Part shown: one piece after another, positions 54,107-63,282 of the stretch | How positions within the stretch are numbered: position 1 is the stretch's first letter | Layout: the number at the start of each line of letters is the position of its first letter | NCBI GenBank assembly: GCA_023898385.1 | Contig: CP060220.1 | Span: forward strand, 992,001 to 1,056,000 | DNA: 64,000 nt | DNA from: Pseudobdellovibrionaceae bacterium | GTDB taxonomy: Bacteria > Bdellovibrionota > Bdellovibrionia > Bdellovibrionales > UBA1609 | Direction: 5' to 3' | The notes under the pieces: generated by a model | Database searches by the model: none | What the model was told of the DNA's origin: nothing | Seen by the model: only the letters and a program-made list of their open reading frames with translations | Position numbers and translations under genes: made by a program

Positions 54107-54298
54107 GATGCAGTTCGCCGACAGGATGAGGTCCTCAGCGGAACACCCGCCCAAAACTCATCTCACGATGTGCATGGCGTATCCGGGTTGCGGCAACCTT
54201 TGGTTGACGCAATCCGAAGACGACATGCGGCCACTCGTGCCAGATGGGTTTTGGGCGGGTGTCCCGCTGAGGACCTCATCCTGTCGGTGAGCTGCACC
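54107..54298. repeat. Fold-back element 2: 57-bp arms around the short form of the same core
   Basis: Arms at 54107-54163 and 54242-54298 with five mismatches, all transitions. Core of 78 bases: CACGA (54164-54168) pairs with TCGTG (54235-54239), GCATG (54172-54176) with CATGC (54224-54228), and hairpin GGGTTGCG (54185-54192) with CGCAATCC (54208-54215), capped by CAACC-TTT-GGTTG. The bases after this hairpin up to TCGTGCC are identical to element 1. Branches I and II of element 1 are absent. Arms share no sequence with those of element 1. Confidence 0.92.
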
Positions 54299-54336
54299 TA
54301 GTCTGGCCCTCTAACTAACAGGATTGATTTGGGTTT

Positions 54337-55575
54337 TCAATCAATTAACGGTGTGCTCAATCCATAGGCAAAGTGCACTGGTTCAAGCACCCTGTAGGGA
54401 TTGTCTGAATACTCAATGAGATACTCTAAGGGCTTTATGTTTTTCTGAAAGACCCTGTCAATATAGCTTTGCCCTGGGTAAAATCCACCCTCCCACATAC
54501 TGGAGGGGTCCAGTTCGAAGGTGAAACCAATAATGCCGTGCTCCCCGTAGGCCCAATCAACGGTGTCACCGCTAGTCAGGTAGAGGTCGGAACTCTGTTG
54601 AGGCGTGTAGTTGTTCCATCCCGCCATGGTTTGAGCCATGGTTTGAAATAGCTCTCGGTCTTTAATATTAGCCACATCATCGTAGGTGTGACCCCAGGGG
54701 TAAAGTATGAGTTCTGAAAAGCTATGAAAAGTTAATAGTGTGGTGATATTTGGGCGGGCATCGATAAAATCTCTTACGGCCTTGGTTTCTGGCTCACTAA
54801 AAGCTGACGGCCCCCGGTAAGTGTCACTGCGGGGATTGGGGCTTGACCCTACAGTTCCCCATAGATAGCCATAGTTGCGATTCAAATCCACACCGTAGCT
54901 GCCCCCCTTGTCTCGAGATCGATTCTTACGCCACATACAGTAACGCGAACAAGACTCAATATCGTACTCCGCGCCATCTGGATTAACTAGCGGTATGATG
55001 TACACAATTCGGTTTTGAACCCATGACGCCACCTTGGTATTTCCGTTGCGGTATTCTGACACCAAATACTTAGCTAGGTTCAAAGGTGTTTCTACCGAAA
55101 GATGTTCTCTGGCGTGATGGCCTCCCATGAATAGGGCGGCCGGTTTATCCGCACTGTCATCCATCCCAATACGGATAACCCAAATATCACGCCCCTCATG
55201 GCTTTTCCCTATGGATTGCATACTAAAAATACTTGGATTTTGATCGCTGAGAGTTTTTATTTCAGAAACTAACTCCGAATAATTGTGAAACTCTTCATCA
55301 TCACTGGGAAAATCTAAAAAAGATTCGTCCATGGGCTGGACTGAAATCAAAAGACCTTGCTTTCTTATCTGTTCCACCTCGGATTCAATAGCAAAGCCGG
55401 TGACCGCTTCATCTCCGACACCCTCAATAGACAAACCCATATTAGACAATTGCGTTCGCTCATATTTATTGGCGGCTTTTGCCTTTACCCAAAAAAGCGA
55501 AGGGAGTGGATCGCCGTTGGCCTGGCCTTGCCCAAAAAAAGTCATTGCTATGACTATACAAATCCCGCGTATCAT
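54337..55575 (-). CDS. Secreted zinc carboxypeptidase, M14 family
   Basis: 412 residues: signal peptide (ICIVIAMTFFGQGQANG), propeptide-like segment to about 95, then a carboxypeptidase domain with zinc ligands in GGHHAREHLSVE and LTFHSFSE, substrate motif VDLNRNYGYLWG and catalytic Glu in FTFELDPSS. Resembles carboxypeptidase T/A. AAGGAGG precedes the ATG. In a predator it could serve prey protein digestion; that is inference. Confidence 0.92.
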   Translation of the reverse strand: MIRGICIVIAMTFFGQGQANGDPLPSLFWVKAKAANKYERTQLSNMGLSIEGVGDEAVTGFAIESEVEQIRKQGLLISVQPMDESFLDFPSDDEEFHNYSELVSEIKTLSDQNPSIFSMQSIGKSHEGRDIWVIRIGMDDSADKPAALFMGGHHAREHLSVETPLNLAKYLVSEYRNGNTKVASWVQNRIVYIIPLVNPDGAEYDIESCSRYCMWRKNRSRDKGGSYGVDLNRNYGYLWGTVGSSPNPRSDTYRGPSAFSEPETKAVRDFIDARPNITTLLTFHSFSELILYPWGHTYDDVANIKDRELFQTMAQTMAGWNNYTPQQSSDLYLTSGDTVDWAYGEHGIIGFTFELDPSSMWEGGFYPGQSYIDRVFQKNIKPLEYLIEYSDNPYRVLEPVHFAYGLSTPLID

Positions 55576-55800
55576 AGGCCCTCCTTGGCTGAAACGTCGA
55601 ATCTGGATTTCGCACTATCTATTGAACTGCCCTTAGGTGCAGATTGTCAAGTTGGCTTGAAATCAGACCAGACCCAAAAGCCGCCTTCTGGTTTAATTCT
55701 TTAAGATTTTCAAGTATCTGTGGTGCCAATCTTAAAGTTTATTGATATGGATAAACCTAGAATGCTTATGTGATGAAAAGCCTTATGTCGGAGGTTAACC

Positions 55801-56217
55801 ATGCCATTACAGAGAATTAAAGAAATTCCCGTCGAAGAGTACAGCACACCCAGTCCCATTTCAGTGAAACCAGACACGATGGTGGGTGAAATTCTGGATA
55901 TCATGAGAACAGAAGGGATTCGACACGTGCCCGTGATCGACGGCAATCAACCTGTGGGCATAATCAGTGATGGTGATCTTAAGCTAGCAGCCACATTTAA
56001 AGAAGCCGGCCGCCTACGGGCCGGAGACATTATGACTGGTGAAGTGTATATTGTAGACCCCAATGTTTCTTTGGATGAGGTGGTTTTTAAAATGTCAGAA
56101 AAGAAACTTGGCAGCGCCATCGTACTAGATCCAGAAAATGACTATATGGGAATCTTCACCGTCACTGACGCCCTGAATGCTCTCATCGAAGTTCTAAGGG
56201 GCTTTGACAATAATTAA
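55801..56217 (+). CDS. CBS-pair domain protein
   Basis: 138 residues, two tandem CBS motifs (DTMVGEILDIMRTEGIRHVP and NVSLDEVVFKMSEKKLGSAI) and nothing else. Such proteins bind adenine nucleotides and regulate partners. GGAGG seven bases before the ATG. Confidence 0.9.
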   Translation: MPLQRIKEIPVEEYSTPSPISVKPDTMVGEILDIMRTEGIRHVPVIDGNQPVGIISDGDLKLAATFKEAGRLRAGDIMTGEVYIVDPNVSLDEVVFKMSEKKLGSAIVLDPENDYMGIFTVTDALNALIEVLRGFDNN

Positions 56218-56327
56218 CCTAGGCGCACCTCGACCAAAGCAGAGGGTCAACAGCCCAGTATCGCATAAATATGATGCGAGTTCTTACCTGATCTTGCTAA
56301 CATAAGGACACAAGGGGTTGAATTGCC

Positions 56328-57104
56328 ATGGTCCTAATGAAAAACCGTTTGTTTGCAGCGTTGTTGCTCTTTTTCACTGTGTTGGTCTTTAGCCAAACTT
56401 CTTTGGCCTCTTACCGCGCCCTCGGCAACTATGAATTTGCCCAAGCCGAAGTGGACGCCTACGACCCGTTTATTGATTACAGCGAGTTTGACGAAGCCAC
56501 AGAAGAAGAGGCTGACATCAATTTCTTTCGGCACGGTCGTTTTTTCACAATAGGATTTACCGGCGGCATGCGAATGATGACCGGCGAGTGGCAACAGTTT
56601 TTTCAAAACTCCATGACCTTTGGTGTTTTTCTCAGTTACTTCTTTGATCTGCGGTTTGCCTTTCAACTTGGCTATCAAACCGGCAGCAATCATACGGTAA
56701 GCTATCAAATTCCCAATAGCAGCACACCCACCATCACTGGCTCAGCCTCTATTTCGGCAATAAGCCTATCGTTGAAGTACTACTTAAACACGCAGAACGT
56801 GACCCGCGGTCTTGCCATATTGAATCCCTACTTAGTGGGTGGAGTCTCTCAAGTATCAAGAAAGTCATTTATTGACGGAGCCACTAATTTTGGTGAAGAC
56901 AAAGCCACTGGGTTTGATGTGGGACTGGGAATTGAGCTACCGCTCATGCGAAGAAAAATGTATCTGGGCCTACAGGGAACCTATCAACTGGTTAACTTTC
57001 CGGATGAAGGAACTAATGCTGTCTTAGACACCAACGAACCATTGGGAATCAAATTGGCTGGTGACTTCATGAATGCCAGTGTTATTCTTGGTGTTAATTT
57101 CTAA
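56328..57104 (+). CDS. Outer-membrane beta-barrel-like protein
   Basis: 258 residues with a signal peptide (LLFFTVLVFSQTSLASY), an acidic N-terminal stretch and alternating amphipathic strands with Gly and aromatic residues (FTIGFTGGMRMMTGEW, and at the end FMNASVILGVNF, terminal Phe). Consistent with a small outer-membrane barrel. Overlaps the convergent transporter gene by 11 bases. Confidence 0.75.
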   Translation: MVLMKNRLFAALLLFFTVLVFSQTSLASYRALGNYEFAQAEVDAYDPFIDYSEFDEATEEEADINFFRHGRFFTIGFTGGMRMMTGEWQQFFQNSMTFGVFLSYFFDLRFAFQLGYQTGSNHTVSYQIPNSSTPTITGSASISAISLSLKYYLNTQNVTRGLAILNPYLVGGVSQVSRKSFIDGATNFGEDKATGFDVGLGIELPLMRRKMYLGLQGTYQLVNFPDEGTNAVLDTNEPLGIKLAGDFMNASVILGVNF

Positions 57105-58497
57105 AAAGATGAACAGCCTGTAAACTTAACGACACAATAATAACAGCGGGAACAATCCACTTTAAAGCAAAGCGCCAATGCGAATAAAGTCGTGCCGACA
57201 CTGGACTTTGCGCATCCACAAATTCTTGGCGTCGCACTTTATCACTCATCCAATAACTCACCAACAGGCTCACTACTAACCCTAGCAGAGGCAAAATCCA
57301 GTTGATCAAAGCCGCATCCAACAATTCTAAAAACCCTCGACCTCGATATGTCACCTCACTCAGTGCCGTGGATGACAATGCCGGGAATAAGGCCACTATA
57401 AAACAGATCAACCCCATCATCCACGCGGCTTTTGGACGCGGAATACGGTAACAGTCATTTAAATTGGCCACGACTGTTTCTAATAGACCTATACTGGCGC
57501 CCAATGAGGCTAAATAGAGACAAAGAAAAAATGCAAGACCTAACCAATCACCACCCGGTATCTGGGCAAAAAAGGTGGGCACAGTTTTAAAAAGCATCTC
57601 CGGCCCATCCACTTGCTCAGAAATAGAAAAGACCAAAGGGAAAATCAATAAACAGGCAAATATGGAAATAAAAGAATCTAATGTCGCCACTCGAAACCCG
57701 GCAATGGGAATGGAAGACTCTTTTCTTAAGTAACTGCCAAAAGTCACCATTGTCCCAAAACCCAGACTTAAAGCAAAAAACACGTGACCGACGGCATGTC
57801 CCAAAGAGGACAGGGTCAACTTTGAAAAATCAGGATACAGCAAAAACCGAAGAGCCACCGTGTTCGTCTCTAAAGTTAAAGACTTGGCAATAAGAGCCAA
57901 TAACAACACCACAAAGAGCGGCATCATATATCCCACCCATCGCTCAATACCCTCTTCCACATCGCGGGCCACCACCACTATCACCACTAGCAGATGAACG
58001 CTAGCCAACAACACCTGCAACCAACCCTTGGATTTTAAAAGATTCAATGCCTCACTGCTTTCCATGGCAATCAGCCCTGGCCAAGCCATCAAGTATTTCA
58101 TAAAAAAATACAGCACCCACCCACTCACCACGGCGTAATAAGACAACACCACAAGACAAAGAAATAAACTGAGCCGACTCGCATGGGTCACCGCTTTTGA
58201 AAGCCACCGGTCCAACGGCTCACCCGAAGGCGGGCGAAAAGCGCCGCCTGGACGATCCCCTTGGGTTTGTCTGGCAGCGGGTACCAAACTTTGCCGAGAC
58301 AACTTACCGATTAATAACTCGCCCACGATCAATGGGAGTCCAATCAGAAACACCAGGGCCGCGTACAACAAAATAAATGCCGCACCCCCATTTTCTGCAA
58401 CCACGTAGGGAAATCGCCATAGACTGCCAAGCCCGAAGGCCGACCCAATCGCTGCAAGGTAAAACCCAAGACGGGTGCCCCAATAGCTTCGCCTCAT
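57094..58497 (-). CDS. Sodium-dependent transporter, NSS/SNF family
   Basis: 467 residues, about 11 membrane segments, with the family start WGTRLGFYLAAIGSAFGLGS and LWRFPYVVAENGGAAFILLY containing the sodium and substrate site of helix 1. Probably imports an amino acid; identity unknown. ATG at 58497 overlaps the der stop (ATGA). Confidence 0.92.
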   Translation of the reverse strand: MRRSYWGTRLGFYLAAIGSAFGLGSLWRFPYVVAENGGAAFILLYAALVFLIGLPLIVGELLIGKLSRQSLVPAARQTQGDRPGGAFRPPSGEPLDRWLSKAVTHASRLSLFLCLVVLSYYAVVSGWVLYFFMKYLMAWPGLIAMESSEALNLLKSKGWLQVLLASVHLLVVIVVVARDVEEGIERWVGYMMPLFVVLLLALIAKSLTLETNTVALRFLLYPDFSKLTLSSLGHAVGHVFFALSLGFGTMVTFGSYLRKESSIPIAGFRVATLDSFISIFACLLIFPLVFSISEQVDGPEMLFKTVPTFFAQIPGGDWLGLAFFLCLYLASLGASIGLLETVVANLNDCYRIPRPKAAWMMGLICFIVALFPALSSTALSEVTYRGRGFLELLDAALINWILPLLGLVVSLLVSYWMSDKVRRQEFVDAQSPVSARLYSHWRFALKWIVPAVIIVSLSLQAVHLFRN

Positions 58498-59834
58498 GCC
58501 CCACTCTTCATAATAAACATGCGCACAGGAACGCCCTGGAGGCTCCAACGTTCTTTGATTTTGTTGGTCAAAAACCGTCTATAGGCTGGAGTCACTCCTT
58601 GCGGATGATTGGCAAATGCAATAAAGCTTGGCGGCTTCTGCTCGGTTTGAGTCAAGTAGTAAAACTTCACGTTTCTTGTGCCCCATACGGGAGCCGGAGC
58701 CTGGCGAATCGTCTCATAAAAAAAGTTGTTTAACTCTGAGGTTGATATCTTAAGTTGAATTTTGCTCCACACACTATCAACGCAGGCAAATAAATCTTTC
58801 ACCCCAGTGCCCGACAAGGCACTTGTAAACACCACCTGGATATCAGGAAAGAAATGAAACTGCTCAGCCACTTTTAGACGGAACCACTTTTTCGGCTCAG
58901 GACGAATCTCTCGAGCTAAATCAATTTTATTAGCCACCATGATAATAGGCTTATGTTTTTCGTTGGCATATTGAACAATTTTTGCATCTTGATCCGAAGG
59001 CCCTTCAGTTGCATCCACTAAGAGCAAAACTATGTCCGCTCTTTCAATGGCCTCTTGTGACTTAAAAGCAGATAGGATCTCAACTCCATCATCCGTGTTC
59101 TTACGTCGAGCTGAACGCCTCAAACCGGCCGTATCTACTAAAATATAATCTCGATCTGCATAGGTGAATTGGGTCTCCACCGCATCCACTGTTGTTCCAG
59201 CTTGATCTGAGACCAGAGATCTCTTTTGCTGAAGCAAATAATTACAAAGTGAACTTTTACCCACATTCGGCTTACCCACCACGGCCAGGCGAACACCCTG
59301 GCGCACTGTGCTTTCAGAAGCTTCTGCAGAATGACTTTTGATCCATTCAACGATCTCGTCGACCCCAAGCCGTTGCTCAAATGAACAGGGTATCAAATCA
59401 ATACCAAACTCGTAAAACTCGGAAAGCCTTAGCTGCGCCTCGTGCATCTGATCTATCTTATTAACTGCGACTATAAATGGCTTTCCACTTTCTTTTGCTA
59501 TACGAACGATATCTCGATCCTCGGGCAGCAGTCCTGTCCGCCCGTCCATTATCACTACAACGAGATCTACACCTTCAAGCGTTGCTAAAACTTGTTCTTT
59601 TATGAGCGGAGAAAATACATCGGTAGCATCTGTAATCCCGCCCGTATCGAACACATCAAAACAATTCCCCCACCAGTCGGCGGGCTCAATAAGAACATCA
59701 CGAGTCACACCAGGCTGATCTTTCACGACCGCTTTTCGACTGCGAGTGAGAATATTGAACAGACTTGATTTACCTACGTTGGGGCGCCCAATCAATGCAA
59801 CTTGTGTGACGCGACCTGAATTACTGTGCGACAT
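58494..59834 (-). CDS. der: Ribosome biogenesis GTPase Der (EngA)
   Basis: 446 residues with two GTPase domains (GRPNVGKSSLFNIL and GKPNVGKSSLCNYL) and a C-terminal KH-like domain. Essential for 50S assembly. Overlaps era by 14 bases. Confidence 0.97.
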   Translation of the reverse strand: MSHSNSGRVTQVALIGRPNVGKSSLFNILTRSRKAVVKDQPGVTRDVLIEPADWWGNCFDVFDTGGITDATDVFSPLIKEQVLATLEGVDLVVVIMDGRTGLLPEDRDIVRIAKESGKPFIVAVNKIDQMHEAQLRLSEFYEFGIDLIPCSFEQRLGVDEIVEWIKSHSAEASESTVRQGVRLAVVGKPNVGKSSLCNYLLQQKRSLVSDQAGTTVDAVETQFTYADRDYILVDTAGLRRSARRKNTDDGVEILSAFKSQEAIERADIVLLLVDATEGPSDQDAKIVQYANEKHKPIIMVANKIDLAREIRPEPKKWFRLKVAEQFHFFPDIQVVFTSALSGTGVKDLFACVDSVWSKIQLKISTSELNNFFYETIRQAPAPVWGTRNVKFYYLTQTEQKPPSFIAFANHPQGVTPAYRRFLTNKIKERWSLQGVPVRMFIMKSGA

Positions 59835-60714
59835 ATCCCAACTCCATCATTGTACGTTCGTCAGACACCCAGCCTTTTTTCACTCTCACGTGCAAGTCTA
59901 AAAACACTTTTCGGCCCAAAACTTTTTCAAGTTCTTTTCGAGAAGCCGTACCAATTCTACGCAACGAAGTTCCGCCAGAGCCCACAACCATGGGGCGATG
60001 ATTTTCTTTATTCAGTAAAATCTCTGCAAAGATCTTTACAGTTGGCCCTTCATTTTCAACAAACTTTATTATCTTAACCGCAAGCCCGTAGGGTATTTCT
60101 TGATGCAAACTTAAAAAACATTTTTCACGAATAATTTCTGAAGCATATTCTCGCATATTTTGAGTGGTGTAGATTTCTTTATCAAAAAGCGGCGCTTTGG
60201 TTTCTGGCAATCTCTCATTTAACGCTTCAAACAGCGGATCCTTAAACCGATCAACCTTTTTTGCTGACCCCGTAAACACAGGCACATTGAGCGCCGACAA
60301 TTTGTCTTTTATGATCTGCACTCTATGCCGGTACTGAGACATATCCACTTTGTTGATTAACGCCACCCAGGGCTTTTTACTGGCAACCACCATTTCGATC
60401 ATGTCGTCTATCTTTTCAGGCGACTTCTCGTCCACGCTCACGACCAACAACAAAACATCTGAATCAGAAATAACAGTTTCTAGCTCTTGCTTCAGGAACA
60501 AGTTCAGGCCGCTATCTGCCTGCACTTTACCTGGAGCATCCACAAACACAGCTTGCATCTTTTCGTCTGTGTAAACACCTAAAACCTTTTGCCGTGTGGT
60601 TTGTGGTTTTCTTGTGACAATACCTACTTTTTCACCAATTAAATAATTAACCAGGGTGCTTTTGCCGGCGTTAGGACGACCGACTAGACCTACAAATCCT
60701 GCTTTATAACTCAT
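59821..60714 (-). CDS. era: GTPase Era
   Basis: 297 residues: G1 GRPNAGKSTLVN, G3 VDAPGK, G4 NKVD and a C-terminal KH domain (EILLNKENHRPMVVGSGG). Binds 16S rRNA 3' end. ATGA overlap with rnc. Confidence 0.97.
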   Translation of the reverse strand: MSYKAGFVGLVGRPNAGKSTLVNYLIGEKVGIVTRKPQTTRQKVLGVYTDEKMQAVFVDAPGKVQADSGLNLFLKQELETVISDSDVLLLVVSVDEKSPEKIDDMIEMVVASKKPWVALINKVDMSQYRHRVQIIKDKLSALNVPVFTGSAKKVDRFKDPLFEALNERLPETKAPLFDKEIYTTQNMREYASEIIREKCFLSLHQEIPYGLAVKIIKFVENEGPTVKIFAEILLNKENHRPMVVGSGGTSLRRIGTASRKELEKVLGRKVFLDLHVRVKKGWVSDERTMMELGYVAQ

Positions 60715-61391
60715 ACAACCACCTTTAGCGCTTCACACGCAGCCGCCTGTTCGGCAGATTTTTTACTATTTCCTGAGCCCGTCGCCAAAACTCGGTCCCC
60801 CACTCGGACCTGGGCCACAAACATTTTTTGATGATCCGGGCCACTTTCATCAATCACACTATACTCGGGTGTCATCTGCAGCTGTTGCTGCAAAGACTCT
60901 TGCAGGCGCGTTTTGTAGTCTGACGAATAGAGAGTCCTCACCCGATCATCATCTAAATAAGGGGTAAATAACCGCACCACCAGAGCCTGAGCAGGATAGT
61001 AGCCCGCATCCAAAAACACACTACCCACCACCGCCTCAAAAGCGGAAGCCAAAAGACGAGGTTTTTTAGCGCCGCCCGATCTAATTTCACCTTTTCCCAA
61101 CTTCAGAAGTTCATCAAATTGAAACCCACCGGCCATTTCAGCCAAAGTATTTTCATTGACCAAGCTCGCTCGTAGTTTTGACAGCTCCCCTTCTTGAAAA
61201 TCGGGGAACTTCTCCATCAGATACTGGCTCAAACAAAGATCTATCACGGCATCGCCTAAGAACTCGAGGCGCTCGTTGTGGCCCACTGAATTCTCTCGAT
61301 TTTCATTGTGATAGCTTTTATGGGTGAGTGCCTGCTCGAGAAGTTCGGAGCGAGCAAATTGATACTGCAATTGCTGTTCTAAGGTCATCAT
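60711..61391 (-). CDS. rnc: Ribonuclease III
   Basis: 226 residues: RNase III signature NERLEFLGDAVIDL, second acidic site ASAFEAVVGSVFLDAG and a C-terminal dsRNA-binding domain. The rnc-era-der order is common in bacteria. Confidence 0.97.
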   Translation of the reverse strand: MMTLEQQLQYQFARSELLEQALTHKSYHNENRENSVGHNERLEFLGDAVIDLCLSQYLMEKFPDFQEGELSKLRASLVNENTLAEMAGGFQFDELLKLGKGEIRSGGAKKPRLLASAFEAVVGSVFLDAGYYPAQALVVRLFTPYLDDDRVRTLYSSDYKTRLQESLQQQLQMTPEYSVIDESGPDHQKMFVAQVRVGDRVLATGSGNSKKSAEQAAACEALKVVV

Positions 61392-61535
61392 GGGTCCTCT
61401 CTATCAATGCCAATATTGATAAGCCCAATAGGGAGAGAATTTCTCTCTCAAATACTAAAAATAATTACGGGCCTTGTTACCAATTTATACGCCTGGCGTC
61501 AATCATCGGCGATCAAGGCCTGAAAGATTTCTCAA

Positions 61536-61556
61536 GATCCGCGCACAGCGCGGATC
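61536..61556. terminator. Hairpin after the coiled-coil gene
   Basis: GATCCGCGC, loop ACA, GCGCGGATC, a perfect 9-bp GC-rich stem, with further pairing of GGCCTG (61517) and CAGGCC (61556-61561). It lies just after the stop of the 131-residue gene on the minus strand. No U run. Confidence 0.6.
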
Positions 61557-61566
61557 AGGCCCCTTT

Positions 61567-61962
61567 TCAGGACTCTGAAACCTCTTGATAGAGGGCTTTC
61601 ATGTGTTGAAAAAGCACTTCGTGGCGCTTTTTGAAGGCCTCGTGATGGGTGGACTGATGTTGATGACGCTGGCCCTCTTCATCGTGGGCACGGACTAGCT
61701 CTCCGGCGGTCTCGCCACTCTCTGTGCCCACCAACATGGCATTTTCATGGCCCCTGATATGAGCTTCATGCTTGATCATTGCCTCTTCATGGTCCTCTAG
61801 CAGAGACTCGTAGGTGCGAACTGCGTTTTCAATCTCAACAAGCATTCGCTGCATTTCAAAATGATCCGACCGCCATTGTCCAATGTCTCGCTTCCACATT
61901 TCGTGGTCGGCCTTCCACTGTGCATGCTCTTCTTCCATCTGTCGATCTGCTTCGTTTTTCAT
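61567..61962 (-). CDS. Small His/Glu-rich coiled-coil protein, unknown
   Basis: 131 residues, no signal or membrane segment, very rich in Glu, His, Met and Gln, with heptad-like repeats (WKADHEMWKRDIGQWRSDH) and many His (HHEAFKKRHEVLFQH). May bind metal; no family recognised. GAGGAG eight bases before the ATG; 12 bases after mtaB, so in the same transcript. Confidence 0.7.
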   Translation of the reverse strand: MKNEADRQMEEEHAQWKADHEMWKRDIGQWRSDHFEMQRMLVEIENAVRTYESLLEDHEEAMIKHEAHIRGHENAMLVGTESGETAGELVRAHDEEGQRHQHQSTHHEAFKKRHEVLFQHMKALYQEVSES

Positions 61963-61974
61963 ATTATCGTCTCC

Positions 61975-63282
61975 TCAATAAACAACTTCACCACTTAAGC
62001 ACCCCTCAGATCGCGACGCCGAGGAATAGTCATATCCCCTTATCTTCACCGACAATTCTTGTCCAGGCTCCACGTCAGAAGCCTCAAACGCCACAGGCCA
62101 ATAGTCACGGGCCAATCCCGTTGCGCCATAGGAAGGACTTTTTAAAACCAGAACCTGCTTCATCGATCCCACTTGTAACAGAGCCTTTTCGGCATATCGC
62201 CCGTCGCTCAGTTCTCGAAGGCGCTGGGCTCGTTTTAATATTTCGTGGCGAGGCACTGGGTTTTCTAAGCGGGCCGCATAAGTGCCTGGCCTCGGGCTAT
62301 AGGGGAATACATGAATCCGCGTCCACGGCAACTCACTGAAACAATCGTAGGTCTCCTGAAATTCAGACTCCGTCTCACCAGGGAAACCAACAATCACATC
62401 CATGCCCACAAACGCCTCTGGATAGCGATTATATATTTGCATCAGACTGTTTTTGACTTCGACTTGACCGTAGTTTCGCTTCATATCCTTAAGGACTCTT
62501 GTCTGCGCACTTTGCATACTCATGTGAAAATGCCGGCACATACGATCATCAGCATACAAATCTAACAGTCTTGGAGTCAGTTCAATGGGCTCAAGACTAG
62601 ACACCCGAAATCGAGGCATTTTTGTGTTTTTGAGCATCTGCTCAATGAGATCTTCTAAACGGTTTGAGCGGCCACCAGCGTCGTCCTCATAATCCCCAAT
62701 ATGGACTCCCGTGATCACCACTTCGTTGACACCTTGAGTGTGCAACTCGTTCACCTTGGCCACAAGTTGATTTACAGGAATGCTTCGACTTTTTCCGCGA
62801 GCAAAGGGAATCACACAAAATGTGCAAAAACTATTACATCCATCTTGGATCTTTAAAAAACTGCGCGTGTGTTGATGTTCTTGTCCCCCGCCAGCCTCTA
62901 AATCTTCTTTTTTAAAAATATTTGATTTAAAAACCTTCTGCTCACTGTGTCCGTTGAGGTGATTGAAAATGATTTCGTGCAAATCACCTTTATGACTGTT
63001 GGCCACAACCAGATCGGCTTCAGAGAGCTGCTCAAATTGGTCGGTGTCCACTTGTGCGGCACAGCCAGTGACCACCACCAAGGTATTCGGTGATTTTCTT
63101 TTAATTCGGCGCACTTCCCTCACGGCTTCTTTTGTCGCTTCGGCGGTCACAGCACAGGTATTTAAAATATATATGGGGCGTTCATAACCCTCAAGCGGCT
63201 TGAGTCTTTGTTGCAACAAACCTGTGTCGTAGGAGTTCACCTTGCAACCGTATGTTTTGATGGGGAGAGTTATCTGATCCAT
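61975..63282 (-). CDS. mtaB: tRNA t6A37 methylthiotransferase MtaB
   Basis: 435 residues: N-terminal UPF0004 domain with KTYGCKVNSYD, radical SAM cluster motif CNSFCTFCVIPFARG, C-terminal TRAM-like domain. The CKVN form separates it from MiaB and RimO. Adds methylthio to t6A at position 37 of tRNA. Overlaps mnmA by 13 bases. Confidence 0.93.
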   Translation of the reverse strand: MDQITLPIKTYGCKVNSYDTGLLQQRLKPLEGYERPIYILNTCAVTAEATKEAVREVRRIKRKSPNTLVVVTGCAAQVDTDQFEQLSEADLVVANSHKGDLHEIIFNHLNGHSEQKVFKSNIFKKEDLEAGGGQEHQHTRSFLKIQDGCNSFCTFCVIPFARGKSRSIPVNQLVAKVNELHTQGVNEVVITGVHIGDYEDDAGGRSNRLEDLIEQMLKNTKMPRFRVSSLEPIELTPRLLDLYADDRMCRHFHMSMQSAQTRVLKDMKRNYGQVEVKNSLMQIYNRYPEAFVGMDVIVGFPGETESEFQETYDCFSELPWTRIHVFPYSPRPGTYAARLENPVPRHEILKRAQRLRELSDGRYAEKALLQVGSMKQVLVLKSPSYGATGLARDYWPVAFEASDVEPGQELSVKIRGYDYSSASRSEGCLSGEVVY

